A DNA stretch of 64,000 nt from Cladocopium goreaui (taxonomy: Eukaryota > Sar > Dinophyceae > Suessiales > Symbiodiniaceae). This document shows positions 28,701 to 36,071 of the stretch, one piece after another (position 1 is the first letter of the stretch; each line of letters opens with the position of its first letter). The stretch lies in contig CAMXCT020002328.1 in assembly GCA_947184155.2 (NCBI GenBank), positions 33,501 to 97,500 on the forward strand. The letters run 5' to 3'. Under the pieces are notes generated by a model that did not search any database, had not been told where the DNA came from, and saw only the letters and a list, made by a program, of their open reading frames with translations. The translations under genes and the position numbers were made by a program.

Positions 28701-29561
28701 AATAACTATGTAATGACTATGTAATGACTATGTAATGACTATGTAATGACTATGTAATGACTATGCAATGACTATGTAATGACTATGTAATGACTATGTA
28801 ATGACTATGTAATGAATGTAATGACTATGTAATGACTATGTAATGACTAAGTAATGACTATGTAATGACTATGTAATGACTATGTAATGACTATGTAATG
28901 ACTATGTAATGACTATGTAATGACTATGTAATAACTATGTAATAACTATGTAATGACTATGTAATGACTATGTAATTACTATGTAATGACTATGTAACGA
29001 CTATGTAACGACTATGTAACGACTATGTAACGACTATGTAACGACTATGTAACGACTATGTAACGACTATGTAATGACTATGTAATGACTATGTAATGAC
29101 TATGTAATGACTATGTAATGACTATGTAATGACTATGTAATGACTATGTAATGACTATGTAATGACTATGTAATGACTATGTAATGACTATGTAATGACT
29201 ATGTATTGTCATAATTTGTCATATAGTTACATAAATTCACATAACTGGTTGGTGGTTGACCTACCCCTCGGAAAAATGATGGAGTTCGTCAGTTGGGATG
29301 ATTATTCCATTCCCAATATATGGAAAGTCATATAAGCCATGTTCCAAACCACCAACCAGATATCTCATTAACCATTATTCACCACTATTGAACCACTATT
29401 AACCAGATAAAAACCATGGTTACAAACCACCAACCAGATAATCTCTCAATCTGTTTCAAGCAGGAAATGACCCATCAGGACCCCGCCGCGGCCTGCACCC
29501 CGAAGGTCAAGCGAAAGAAGCGCAGGATGCGGCGATGGTTCTTGTTCCGCTTCACACGCAT
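7757..29561 (-). CDS. UTP23: UTP23, SSU-processome PIN-domain rRNA-processing protein (complete, nine exons)
   Basis: Exons: 29493-29561, 12180-12248, 11536-11651, 10748-10834, 10437-10508, 10111-10234, 9455-9530, 9012-9056 and 7757-7884. They total 786 nt, 261 codons plus stop, with phase kept at every junction. Seen: N-terminus MRVKRNKNHRRILRFF, then FGVQEPYHVLVDGTF, EQLPKMLEGRTTPMVTNCVL, LKCGHEDPIVASKC, LLVATQDPELLQ, DVPGVPLIRLHGPVPQL, GRRISGANPLSCKK and a basic tail. Known: UTP23 is a nucleolar U3 snoRNP-associated protein needed for early 18S rRNA processing. The PIN aspartates (VDGTF, ATQD), the Cys/His zinc motif and the ISGxNPLS tail separate it from its paralogue FCF1. Human UTP23 is 249 aa. 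Donors are GC in six introns and GT in two. Odd: intron 1 is 17.2 kb and holds the RCC1-like gene array on the same strand. Confidence 0.93.
8445..8880. repeat. Three imperfect ~170-bp tandem units in UTP23 intron 8
   Basis: The blocks GGACGTTTCGGAGGCCCGAA and GCAGCTTTGGAAGCCCGTCC recur, together with TGGGTGGTGTTTGTATGT. The neighbouring 8280-8440 patch is GC-rich and open on the minus strand (RHAEGCLMASEALSSETEW), but UTP23 splices cleanly across it. It may be an inserted gene fragment. Confidence 0.7.
12540..13792. repeat. 11-bp minisatellite (TAATGACTATG) interleaved with four palindromic elements
   Basis: Runs of TAATGACTATG, with TAGTGACTATG variants, alternate with four nearly identical spacers of about 170 bp that carry a family-2 palindrome. 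Spacers 1 and 3 share one variant and spacers 2 and 4 another, so a two-spacer block of about 0.6 kb was itself duplicated. Confidence 0.95.
12650..12755. repeat. Palindromic MITE-like element, family 2
   Basis: Ends CTGGTTGGTGGTT and AACCACCAACCAG. Near-identical copies follow at 12907-13012, 13241-13346 and 13542-13647 inside the minisatellite block. Confidence 0.85.
14352..14465. repeat. Palindromic MITE-like element, family 1
   Basis: Left end TACCCTCTGGTAAACG, right end CCAGAGGGTA, with the same inner blocks as the other copies. It is in UTP23 intron 1. Confidence 0.8.
14933..15047. repeat. Palindromic MITE-like element, family 3
   Basis: TATGGAGGTTTCCTAAAATG on the left mirrors CATTTTAAGAAACCCCCCAT on the right. 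The same element sits at 17732-17846, 20207-20303 and 23291-23411 in the other units. Relatives occur near 52,880-53,005, 57,675-57,776 and 58,142-58,229. Confidence 0.75.
15209..16924 (-). CDS. RCC1-like repeat protein with ubiquitin-like N-terminus, copy 1 (571 aa)
   Basis: An uninterrupted 571-codon ORF. Residues 1-80 (MLQVTVALPSGQSETFSLEP ... SLQAAGLEDGDHLTAI) have the shape of a ubiquitin-like beta-grasp domain. About twelve repeats of roughly 40 residues follow, each with AFAAILxDGSVVTWG and VQxQLKxVQQVQ. Known: the AAIL.DG.VVTWG core is that of RCC1/HERC-type blades, and such proteins are very abundant in Symbiodiniaceae. Here the repeats are shorter than classical 50-60-residue RCC1 blades. 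Function is unknown; a ubiquitin-related or binding scaffold role is only inference. The ORF is intronless and ends LAHFAYV like its sisters. A 120-bp unit is amplified at 15.96-16.58 kb. Expression is not shown. Confidence 0.75.
   Translation of the reverse strand: MLQVTVALPSGQSETFSLEPSSKVGDLRILAQKAFQRGFLRLVDADHSVVDPAVSLQAAGLEDGDHLTAIAVEARLAATDRAFALFCPGGDRVVTWGPSGLGGDSSHVQDQLKGVQKVQASYGAFAAILTDGSVVTWGSPHFGGDSSQVQHQLKGVQQVQAAYGAFAAILNDGSVVTWGSPHFGGDRSQVQHQLKGVQQVQATDRAFAAILTDGSVVTWGSPHFGGDSSQVQHQLKGVQQVQAAYGAFAAILNDGSVVTWGSPHFGGDRSQVQHQLKGVQQVQATDRAFAAILTDGSVVTWGSPHFGGDSSQVQHQLKGVQQVQAINGAFAAILTDGSVVTWGLPHYGGDSFHVQHQLKGVQQLQANGRAFAAILADGSVVTWGDPDFGGDSSEVQDQLKSVQQVQGTPVLSDRKAGAFAAILADGSVVTWGDPVYGSSEVRDQLKSVQKVQSSARAFAAILADGSVVTWGDEYGGANSWEVQDQLKGVRQVQATDRAFAAILSDGSVVTWGDPDYGSDSSEVQDRLKSVQQIQATDSAFAAILADGSVVTWGNPASGGDSSAFLAHFAYV
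15960..16580 (-). repeat. 120-bp in-frame repeat, alternating as a 240-bp higher-order unit
   Basis: Five near-identical copies encode VVTWGSPHFGGD plus QHQLKGVQQVQA. GGDSS/AAYGA and GGDRS/ATDRA variants alternate, so recent expansion went by pairs of blades. Sister copies lack this expansion. Confidence 0.9.
18004..19373 (-). pseudogene. RCC1-like gene copy 2, frameshifted
   Basis: Homologous to copy 1. Codons run from the ATG at 19373 to ...QQVQGTLAY and a stop at 18876. The same protein then continues in another frame through 18831-18004 to the common end LAHFAYV. Compared with copy 4 (GTFGVVATEG), an A-run of four has become three near 18,888, a 1-bp deletion. It could be a real lesion or a homopolymer sequencing error; the rest of the blades are intact. 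Either a recent pseudogene or a mis-called functional copy. Confidence 0.75.
20462..21814 (-). CDS. RCC1-like repeat protein with ubiquitin-like N-terminus, copy 3 (450 aa)
   Basis: Open from ATG to the common C-terminus. The ubiquitin-like segment occupies residues 1-80 and about nine VVTWG blades follow. First blades differ from copy 1 (VVTWGFLSHASDS, VVTWGNAYYCGDSS), one blade has VVTWSNPDYGG and one has VVAWG. Copy 3 lacks the 120-bp expansion of copy 1. Same strand and same flanks as the others. It may be a functional paralogue; no intron and no splice signal are seen. Confidence 0.72.
   Translation of the reverse strand: MLQVTVALPSGQGETFSLEPSSKVGDLRILAQKSFQRGFLRLVDADHSVVDPAVSLQAAGLEDGDHLTAIAVEARLAATDRAFALFCCGGDRVVTWGFLSHASDSPRVQGQLNGVQQVQASYDAFAAILTDGSVVTWGNAYYCGDSSQVQHQLKGVQKVQGTFGAFAAILADGSVVTWSNPDYGGDSSEVQDQLKCVQQVQATNGAFAAILADGSVVTWGDPDFGGDSSGVQDQLKGVQQVQASYGAFAAILADESVVTWGDPDFGGDSSEVQDQLKSVQQVQGTRVLSDLGAGAFAAILAGGSVVTWGDEYYGANSWEVQDQLKGVQQVQATIGAFAAILTDGSVVAWGNTNYGGDSSQVQHQLKDVQQVQATDRAFAAILSDGSVVTWGDPNYGSDSSEVQDRLKSVQQIQATDSAFAAILADGSVVTWGNPASGGDSSAFLAHFAYV
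22405..23074. repeat. 670-bp insertion made of three different minisatellites
   Basis: It interrupts the RCC1 unit exactly between GATTAGTTCATT and TGTTTGAAAAG, which are contiguous in the other units. It contains CTCTTCGCCAAG-type 12-bp repeats (22.43-22.58 kb), a GC-rich repeat of about 41 bp with GACCTCAACCCGGGACCGTC (22.59-22.77 kb), and a 24-bp repeat around GATATGCCAGATAGAATGCC (22.78-23.03 kb). ORFs in all frames are by-products of the periodicity. Confidence 0.85.
23570..24942 (-). pseudogene. RCC1-like gene copy 4, frameshifted after the ubiquitin-like domain
   Basis: The ATG at 24942 opens MVQVTVALPSGQ and runs through the ubiquitin-like domain. Near 24,708 four bases present in copies 1-3 are missing (GGTCTGTTGCCGCTAGCC versus GGTCTTCGCTAGCC). 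This shifts the frame before the first VVTWG blade. The remainder (24694-23570, 374 codons) stays open with about nine blades and the common end LAHFAYV. The open repeat part could still start at an internal methionine (MFCPGGDRVVTWG). Confidence 0.75.
25640..26225. repeat. CACTTCACA / CACTCCACA low-complexity repeat with duplicated leader
   Basis: Two blocks of CACACTTCACACTCCACA units are each preceded by a related segment (ACTTGCATGCGCCGTGCGCC near 25,551 and ACTTGCATGCACCGTGCGCC near 25,988) and followed by CATCTCATCTGAGCTCTTCT. So a unit of about 430 bp is duplicated. Confidence 0.85.
26380..27450. repeat. 43-bp satellite containing a HindIII-type AAGCTT core
   Basis: About 24 copies of a unit with TACAAAGCTTGCACAAA followed by CTTCCCAGTACTACTTTG. 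The absence of stop codons leaves long ORFs in all three forward frames. It shades into an AAGCTTTTACACACAGC repeat at 27.45-27.87 kb. Confidence 0.95.
27887..28340. repeat. ~150-bp direct duplication next to the minisatellite
   Basis: The blocks CTCCAAAACCGG, TCTCGACGCCAAAGC and GCAGCCTGGATGCAGCCACT occur at 27,887-28,040 and again at 28,187-28,340. The second copy runs directly into the 11-bp array. Confidence 0.8.
28335..29210. repeat. 11-bp minisatellite (TAATGACTATG), second block
   Basis: Roughly 75 units, including a short sub-array of the TAACGACTATG variant near 29.0 kb. It ends with the same TTGTCATAATTTGTCATA spacer as the block at 12.5-13.8 kb. Confidence 0.95.
29245..29359. repeat. 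Palindromic MITE-like element, family 2
   Basis: CTGGTTGGTGGTT at the left end and AACCACCAACCAG at the right, directly after the second 11-bp array and about 130 bp from UTP23 exon 1. Confidence 0.85.
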
Positions 29562-32500
29562 GGCTCGTTGCGAAGGCCCAAATGGCCGGCGCGGTGGTGA
29601 ACACTGGCAGTGCTGGTGAGGGGCCTGTGTCATGCTGCTTTCATGAAAGAATCTTGCACAAAGATGATCAAAGATGATGTTGAAGTTTGTGATGCCAATT
29701 GGGGTGTGGACCTGTATGCCCAATGCAAAGCTTGACTCGTCCAAAGCTTTGGAAGTCTGCGAACCAAACCCAGCTACGACAGGTGCCACTGCCAGTGAGT
29801 ATTCTTGGGCAACCCACACGTTGTAGGAAGGGGCTGCACCTGGCTGGGGTGGTAGCTGAAGACCCTGCAGCTCTAGTTCAAGTTGCGACTCTTGGAACGA
29901 TGGCCACGTTCTTGCTTGCAGTTATTCCTTCAGTGGACAGGAAGCTATAGCTACAATGCTTATACATTGTGGTTTGGGTTGGTGGTCTCGAATCCTAGAG
30001 ATACACCATACGGGTGACATATATTGACTTTTTTAGAAGGGAAAACTTTGGATTTCCGATGCTGCCTCCATTCCATGGAGGCAACAAACATTGCTGTCTT
30101 GAAGGCTTCAAGCATTGGGGTTGACCATCTACATCCAGAATGATGCGCAGAATCACCAACCATCATCATATAGTATTAACATGTATGAACCAACATTGTT
30201 AACCATGATTTTCCATTGTTAACCATACATATCTATTATATATATATATATATCACTGACCTGAAATAAGGCTATAGTGGGAAACAAAACTAAGAATGTA
30301 GCTGGAAGCTACCAACCTGACCCCCACATCCCAGCCGCCACGCTTGGAACTTTCTTCCAACCCAGGGCGAAACGGCTCGTGGTTGGTTCTGCTCTACCGG
30401 ACTTTGCGGATCTGGTTTTTTTCGGAAGTTGGTCTGAAGTGGGTCACTAGTTGCCCCCGTTCACCTCTGTATGGGGGCCATCTGTGGGCTTAAAATGCTC
30501 CTCTGCCGGACTGATCAAAAGCAACAGACCGAGATCTCACAGAAGATGGGGCAACAAAAGCACAACGTCTGTCATCTTCCAAGATATACTCTCTGGTAAA
30601 CTAACATAGCTATTGAACATGGCCATTTATAGTTGATTTACCTATTGAAAATAGTGATTTTCCACGGTCATGTTAGTTTACCAGAGGGTATATAACTGTG
30701 GGGCCCGCAAATCCAAATATTTATCACCGGGCAGAGCTTTTGATCAACCCATATCCATGGCAAATTTTGCACATGTTTAGCATAGGAATCAGAAACTCGG
30801 CAGGTCAGATTTCCGACAAGCTCGGGATGCATGGCTCTCTGTTTTCATCATGGCTTCGCGCTACGGAATCTTCTTCCAAGGTCTGTCAGATTTGGAGTTT
30901 AACCACCATTCGCAGATGGCCTGATCCATGGTGAAAACCTGGTACATGCGGTATGGTCATCCCCTCATTAAGGATTCCCTCTATTTATCTAATGGGGGAT
31001 GGCCATCTCCCAATCTGGGTATATTCAACTTTTGACCATGTCACACGTGCTTCTGGGTCAAAACCCTGTACCTCTGGAAAGTGTGCAAAAAGAGCGAACA
31101 GGATAGCCTTGTCCCCTGCCTTGGACGTTTACCTAGCCCTTTTGGGGGATAATGGGTGTCGGCCCACTGCATGGGTCGAACATGCTTTTTGCTTTCCCCA
31201 CCTCGATCAAGATCCTACAGTCTAACTATATCTCACTGTTTGGAGCTTCCAAACAGCCGAGTCGTCCAGCTGTTGAAAGCCTGCAATCCCCGGTCGAAAA
31301 TGTTCGACACCCTTTCCAGCCCTTCAGTTGAAGGGGCTGCCCAGGTGCAACCGGGCCGGCTGGGCCATGCAGACGCACCATTGGAGGGAAACACTTCAAG
31401 GCACGGCCTCAAACCCCCTGGAGAGGACATGTTTCACTAATTTGGCCTCAACTTTGTTTTTTGTTTGCCCGTGTCTAGGTAAGTCATGCATATTTCTTTG
31501 AGCCACCAATCCCTAAAGTAGAAAAGTCCATGATGTTGCCCCAAAATGTGCCTACTGTAGGGTCGATAGTTGAACCCGCCAAAGGATGTTGAAGTGTCAA
31601 AGTTGCAAACCTGTTTGCCCCCCAAACTCCGATACCTCCAAACCTCTCCGAGGAGCAAAGAGGTTGTATCCTCTACCCTATCTGAGACATACTTGGACAA
31701 AGGGAAAAAGCTTGCATGACAAATCCCTTGACACGCAGTGATACTCCGGTCCAAGTTGGATGTTCTAGAGCTAGTTTGCTCTTGAGTGGTGCCAGTTTAG
31801 GATTGCAAAATATCACAAAGACCTGAGGGATGATGCCTGGAAATCACTTTGAGATCAGGTGACATCTGCAGCCCACATTAAACAGCTGGCGCGACATCGA
31901 GCGCGCCGTTGCCCAAGACGCGTGACAGTGTAAGACTCCGACCCCTTCTGGTTAGAAGTGAAGGGTTAAAACTGAATATGTTGACAACAAGCTATGGGGA
32001 ACTGCAAAACATCGTGTTGTTGTAAAGAATTCACAAGCTTTCAATCCCTTGGTGCGAGGTTTTTTACTCGTACCCCTTTATAATATGGCACAAGCCTGTC
32101 CTCGATGAGCCTCGTCCCTGTGAGATAGAAGGCTTCCAAGGTATGTCCACTGAAGAAAAGATGCACGAACATGCACGAACACTTTCCGACATTTAGGATG
32201 ACTACAAGTTGCGAAAACCAATGCATCAACTTGTCACACTGGTGACTTGGAGACTTGGGGAAATCTGGCTCCTCTGAAACGACTCTCCCAGCATTGCTTT
32301 GCGGGAAATGTTAATGGAAACAAAAGTTCAAATCCATCGTTTTCCCAGATTGTGTTCCTTTCAATCCAGTGGTGGTTTTTTTGTGGTTGCTCATGGATTC
32401 TATCCACATGATGAGTTGCCTATTGCTATCTCCACTTGTCACGGCTAATCATAGCTTAGTCCAAAATGTTCATAGTGACAGGATGTGACAGGCTAAATTT

Positions 32501-32688
32501 CCCCATCAAAATTCCAAAAAGTGTGCCTTCCATTCACAAGCTGGACAGGGTTATAAGTAATTAGTCATATTTAACCACAGTTCTAAGGGTTATATCATAT
32601 ATCCCCACTTTACTAAAATATATGAAAGTCCCATGGTGATGTCCTGAAAACTTACTCGAACAACGCACCCCGAAGCAAGGCTTACCTG
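29562..32688. other. Intergenic region upstream of UTP23
   Basis: Lies between the amylase stop codon and the UTP23 start. The UTP23 promoter and trans-splice acceptor should be here, but no TATA-like or spliced-leader-acceptor motif can be assigned. It contains one family-1 palindrome (30587-30690) and short GC-rich patches near 30.33, 31.35 and 31.88 kb with no convincing coding frame. Confidence 0.5.
30587..30690. repeat. Palindromic MITE-like element, family 1
   Basis: CTCTGGTAAACTAACATAGC on the left mirrors GTTAGTTTACCAGAGGGTA on the right. Confidence 0.85.
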
Positions 32689-35600
32689 TCACCCGGGGCC
32701 ATCCATTGCCGCGGGCCGCGACTGGACCCGGGCTGTGGCGGACGTGACTAGCGAGACCTCAGGAGTTGTGGCTTCCACAGAGCTACTCGTGGAGGTCAAC
32801 GAGTTCACCCACTTTTGTTTATGGCATGTTAATGGGAGTTAATGGGATTTGAGTGGGATATGAAAATGTGATTTAATTGATATGTATGAGATATTTATGG
32901 GATACGTGTGGGATTTTATGGGATTGTAATGGGATTGTAATGGGATTTCATGGGATTCAATTGCATTATATGAAATGAATATCCGGAAAGTAACGGGGAT
33001 TTCATGGGGCTTCATGGATTCTACAATAGGATGGTCAAACGTGGCAAGGTGGGTTTTCTCCCGCACGAAATGGTGGATTTTCCCACCACGAATTGGGTTC
33101 AATGGAAATTGGTCTGTGCAAAAAAAGGGAAAGAACTTGGGGGTTGAACCAAAAAAATGTTGGGATAGTTTATGGGGATCGAGCTGATATCTATATACAA
33201 ATATACAAATGTATTTATTCGAAGTAATGCATACATGTATACATATATACATATATACATATATACATATATTCATATACTAAATATATATATATGTATC
33301 TTAATATCTCTATATATGTTTGTATCTATAAGTTGGGGACTCAATGACTAAAAATCCACGATTTCCAAAACAGAAACGGCCAAGTGGCCCGTTGGCCTTC
33401 CGATGCGCCAGCGCCATTTCGGTGGCATTCAGCAAGGCCTCCAGTGGTCGTCAGTTGGTGATCCAGATGGGGATGGAAAATGGGATTTTTTCGATGATTT
33501 TTGTAATGGGATTTAATGGGGAACCTAAGATCTAAGCCATCTATATATATATACCTATATATAATATATATATATATACCTATATATACGTATGTATGTG
33601 TATATATATATATACATATGTCTGGCTGAAATTAGAATTCACCACACAAAAAAATTCAAGATCATTGCGGGAAGGCTCCCCTGCTCCTAGCCATTATGGT
33701 CACCGACAGAATTATGGGAAAAAAAAAAAAACGTTCAACTTAGACAGGCGGCGCCTGCGTCCGATTTTTCCATAATTAGGTTTTTCCCCATAAGGGTTCA
33801 AAATATCCCGGAAGTGATCCGAACCTTTTTTTTTCCATAATTCTTGGAGGTGGCCATTATTTCCATAATTGTTTTTTCCTGTAAAATCAGGGGGCTAGGG
33901 CAGATTGACCGGTTTTTCCATAATTATTTTTTTCCATAATTATTTTTTCCATAATTATTTTTTCCATAATTAATGTTTGGGGCTCCACCTGTTGGACATG
34001 TCATGGATCCACAATTCAAACCCCTTTTTTTGGGGGGTTATGGAAATATGTATGCAAATGCAAGTATGTAGTATCAACCCAATTGGTGGCTTGGCAAAAG
34101 GATACATCCCGCATATGTATGTACGTACAACAATGAGTTTTGGTGGTGCAATTGTTTTTCCTTTGTTGGTACCACTATGGAAGACTTAGGGGCATATACC
34201 AGATCTTTAGACACATATTTTCTATAATTCAATATTCCCCCTTAAAATGCATTCAAATTGCGAATCGATGGACATACAGTCACCGACAGAATTATGGAAA
34301 AAAAAATAATTATGGAAAAAATAAGTATGGAAAAAAAAAAGGTTCGTAACTTTTCTATCATAGACAGGCGGCGCCTGTAAATTGAAATGTTTTTTTCCCA
34401 TAATTCTGTCGGTTCCTGTAGGGCTATCTTTCCAAAGACTTTCATTGGCTCAGCGCCTGCAAAAACAGGATCTCATGATGTCATCTCGGGCAAATGTTGC
34501 GGGAAACCTTGCCTGCAAGCGTTCCTTGAGCTTCTGCAACTGGGGTGCGTCCATGATCTTCCTGGGTCAAGATTGGCTTTCAATCTTGACCCATACCAGG
34601 AAGAAAGACTTAAAGAAGGGTGCTAACTCGAACTTAAAAGACAAAGGACAAAAACGTGTTTATCACGTTTTATCATATAAACTCATACTCCACAACTGTG
34701 TTTCCTTTAGAAGAACCCCATCGTGCATTCTAAGTTTCAGATGCTCCCGAACTGGAGAAAAAAACATGAAAGCCACTACGGCCAAAGTCACTTCATCCTA
34801 GCTCCCCGTAAATTCCCAGCCAGCCACCTGTCTGGGGGGCTATTCTTGGAGGATCACCCAGTGTTCACTTGCTAAATGCGGCATGCTGCCCCAAGTACAA
34901 TCTGGTAATCAAACATGTCTGGGATATCACCATTCATTGAATATGTATATGTTGTTGACATGATTTATTTAAAATAGTTATTCATTGATTTGTTCATTAT
35001 ATGGCTGAAAATTGGGGGTGATCCTCGTTTTGTGATCTCTAAATCGTCTGTCAACATACATCTATAATATGGATATACAGGTATGTGTACATATATTTAT
35101 GTATATATATATATATTATGTATATATGTATATTTATATATATATATAGTTATAATGTATGTATATGTATAAATAAATTGCATATGTTTCAGGACGTTCC
35201 ATCCAATCTGACCCAAATATGTGCATCAGCACCAAGCGTCAGCGTGTCAGCGGTCAACATGTCTGGACCAAGCCCCAGGGCTTCTTCCCTCTTGGCGCGG
35301 CCGCGGGGAGATCCAATCGGCGTCGCCTCGTCGTTGCGCACGGTTGGTCGAGGCGCGGTGGGGTCCCAAGGATACGGAAAAATGGTGGTGTTAAGAAATG
35401 GATATAAATGTTGATGCATCAATGTTGAAGAGGTATAGAAACACCACCAAACAATGTGTCTTGTTTACTGATAGTTCTAAATTGAAAATGCCGTTGGATA
35501 AAATCAACTAAGTCCAGAAAAGGCCCTCCAGCAAGTTCACCTGGCATAGGAAAATGCTCATGTTCTGAGAGGTCAAAGTGGTTTTAGGGCAGGTGTACCG

Positions 35601-36071
35601 AGGGTGGAAAATAAACAAACAGAGTTGAAAAGCCACAGCAAAATCATCCCTTGAAAATACACAGCATTGATTGTTTATACCTCTTATTTATCTAGAGTAT
35701 TAGGTATCTTAAGTATCACATTATCCTTTGAAAATACCCAGCCACACGTACCATGAATCAGAGTCGGGAGTGTTCTGGTTTGTTGCCATATACTCTTGAT
35801 TCTCCATGCTCAATGGGAAAATGGTAATTTGACAGGTAAAATCCACCTGTTTGATAGGTAGAATTCCTATCTTGATATATCTTGATAAGTAAAATCCCCA
35901 TTTTTCAGGGGTCAAATTCACCATTTTTCGGGGTGAATGATCCCTGGCAAGACCCATCCCCCAGGAAAGTCCTCAGGCGAGGCGGTCAGGGAGGTGTACT
36001 TGGTACTGGAAGCGCTTCGCTTCACCCAAATGCGCCAGCCGTGGCCGCTGGGGCCGTTGCTCCAATAGTTC
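32689..36071 (-). CDS. Amylase C-terminal end: last beta strand plus short helical tail (exons 27-30)
   Basis: Exon 36024-36071 reads [15 protein letters not shown], matching the final strand of the amylase C-terminal sheet. A GA donor (TGGGT|GAAGCG) joins it to 34513-34561 ([16 protein letters not shown]). Then come 33397-33438 ([14 protein letters not shown]) and 32689-32757, which ends in a stop after AAMDGPG. Phases agree throughout. If the GA donor were not used, the frame would instead stop at 35918 after a 35-residue extension. The tail has no recognised homology. The 5' to 3' order and AG|GC donors support real exons. Confidence 0.75.

Larger units (their letters stand above)
12249..29492 (-). 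other. 17.2-kb intron 1 of UTP23 (GC-AG)
   Basis: Exon 1 ends GTGCAG|GCCGCG at 29493 and exon 2 begins CCAG|GAGCCT at 12248, giving FGVQ|EPYHV in frame. Left to right the intron holds an 11-bp minisatellite block (12.5-13.8 kb), a family-1 palindrome (14.35 kb), four RCC1-like ORF units (14.8-25.45 kb) with a 670-bp repeat-filled insertion at 22.4-23.07 kb, CACTTCACA-type and 43-bp satellites (25.6-27.9 kb), a 150-bp direct duplication (27.89-28.34 kb) and a second 11-bp minisatellite block (28.33-29.2 kb). Confidence 0.85.
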
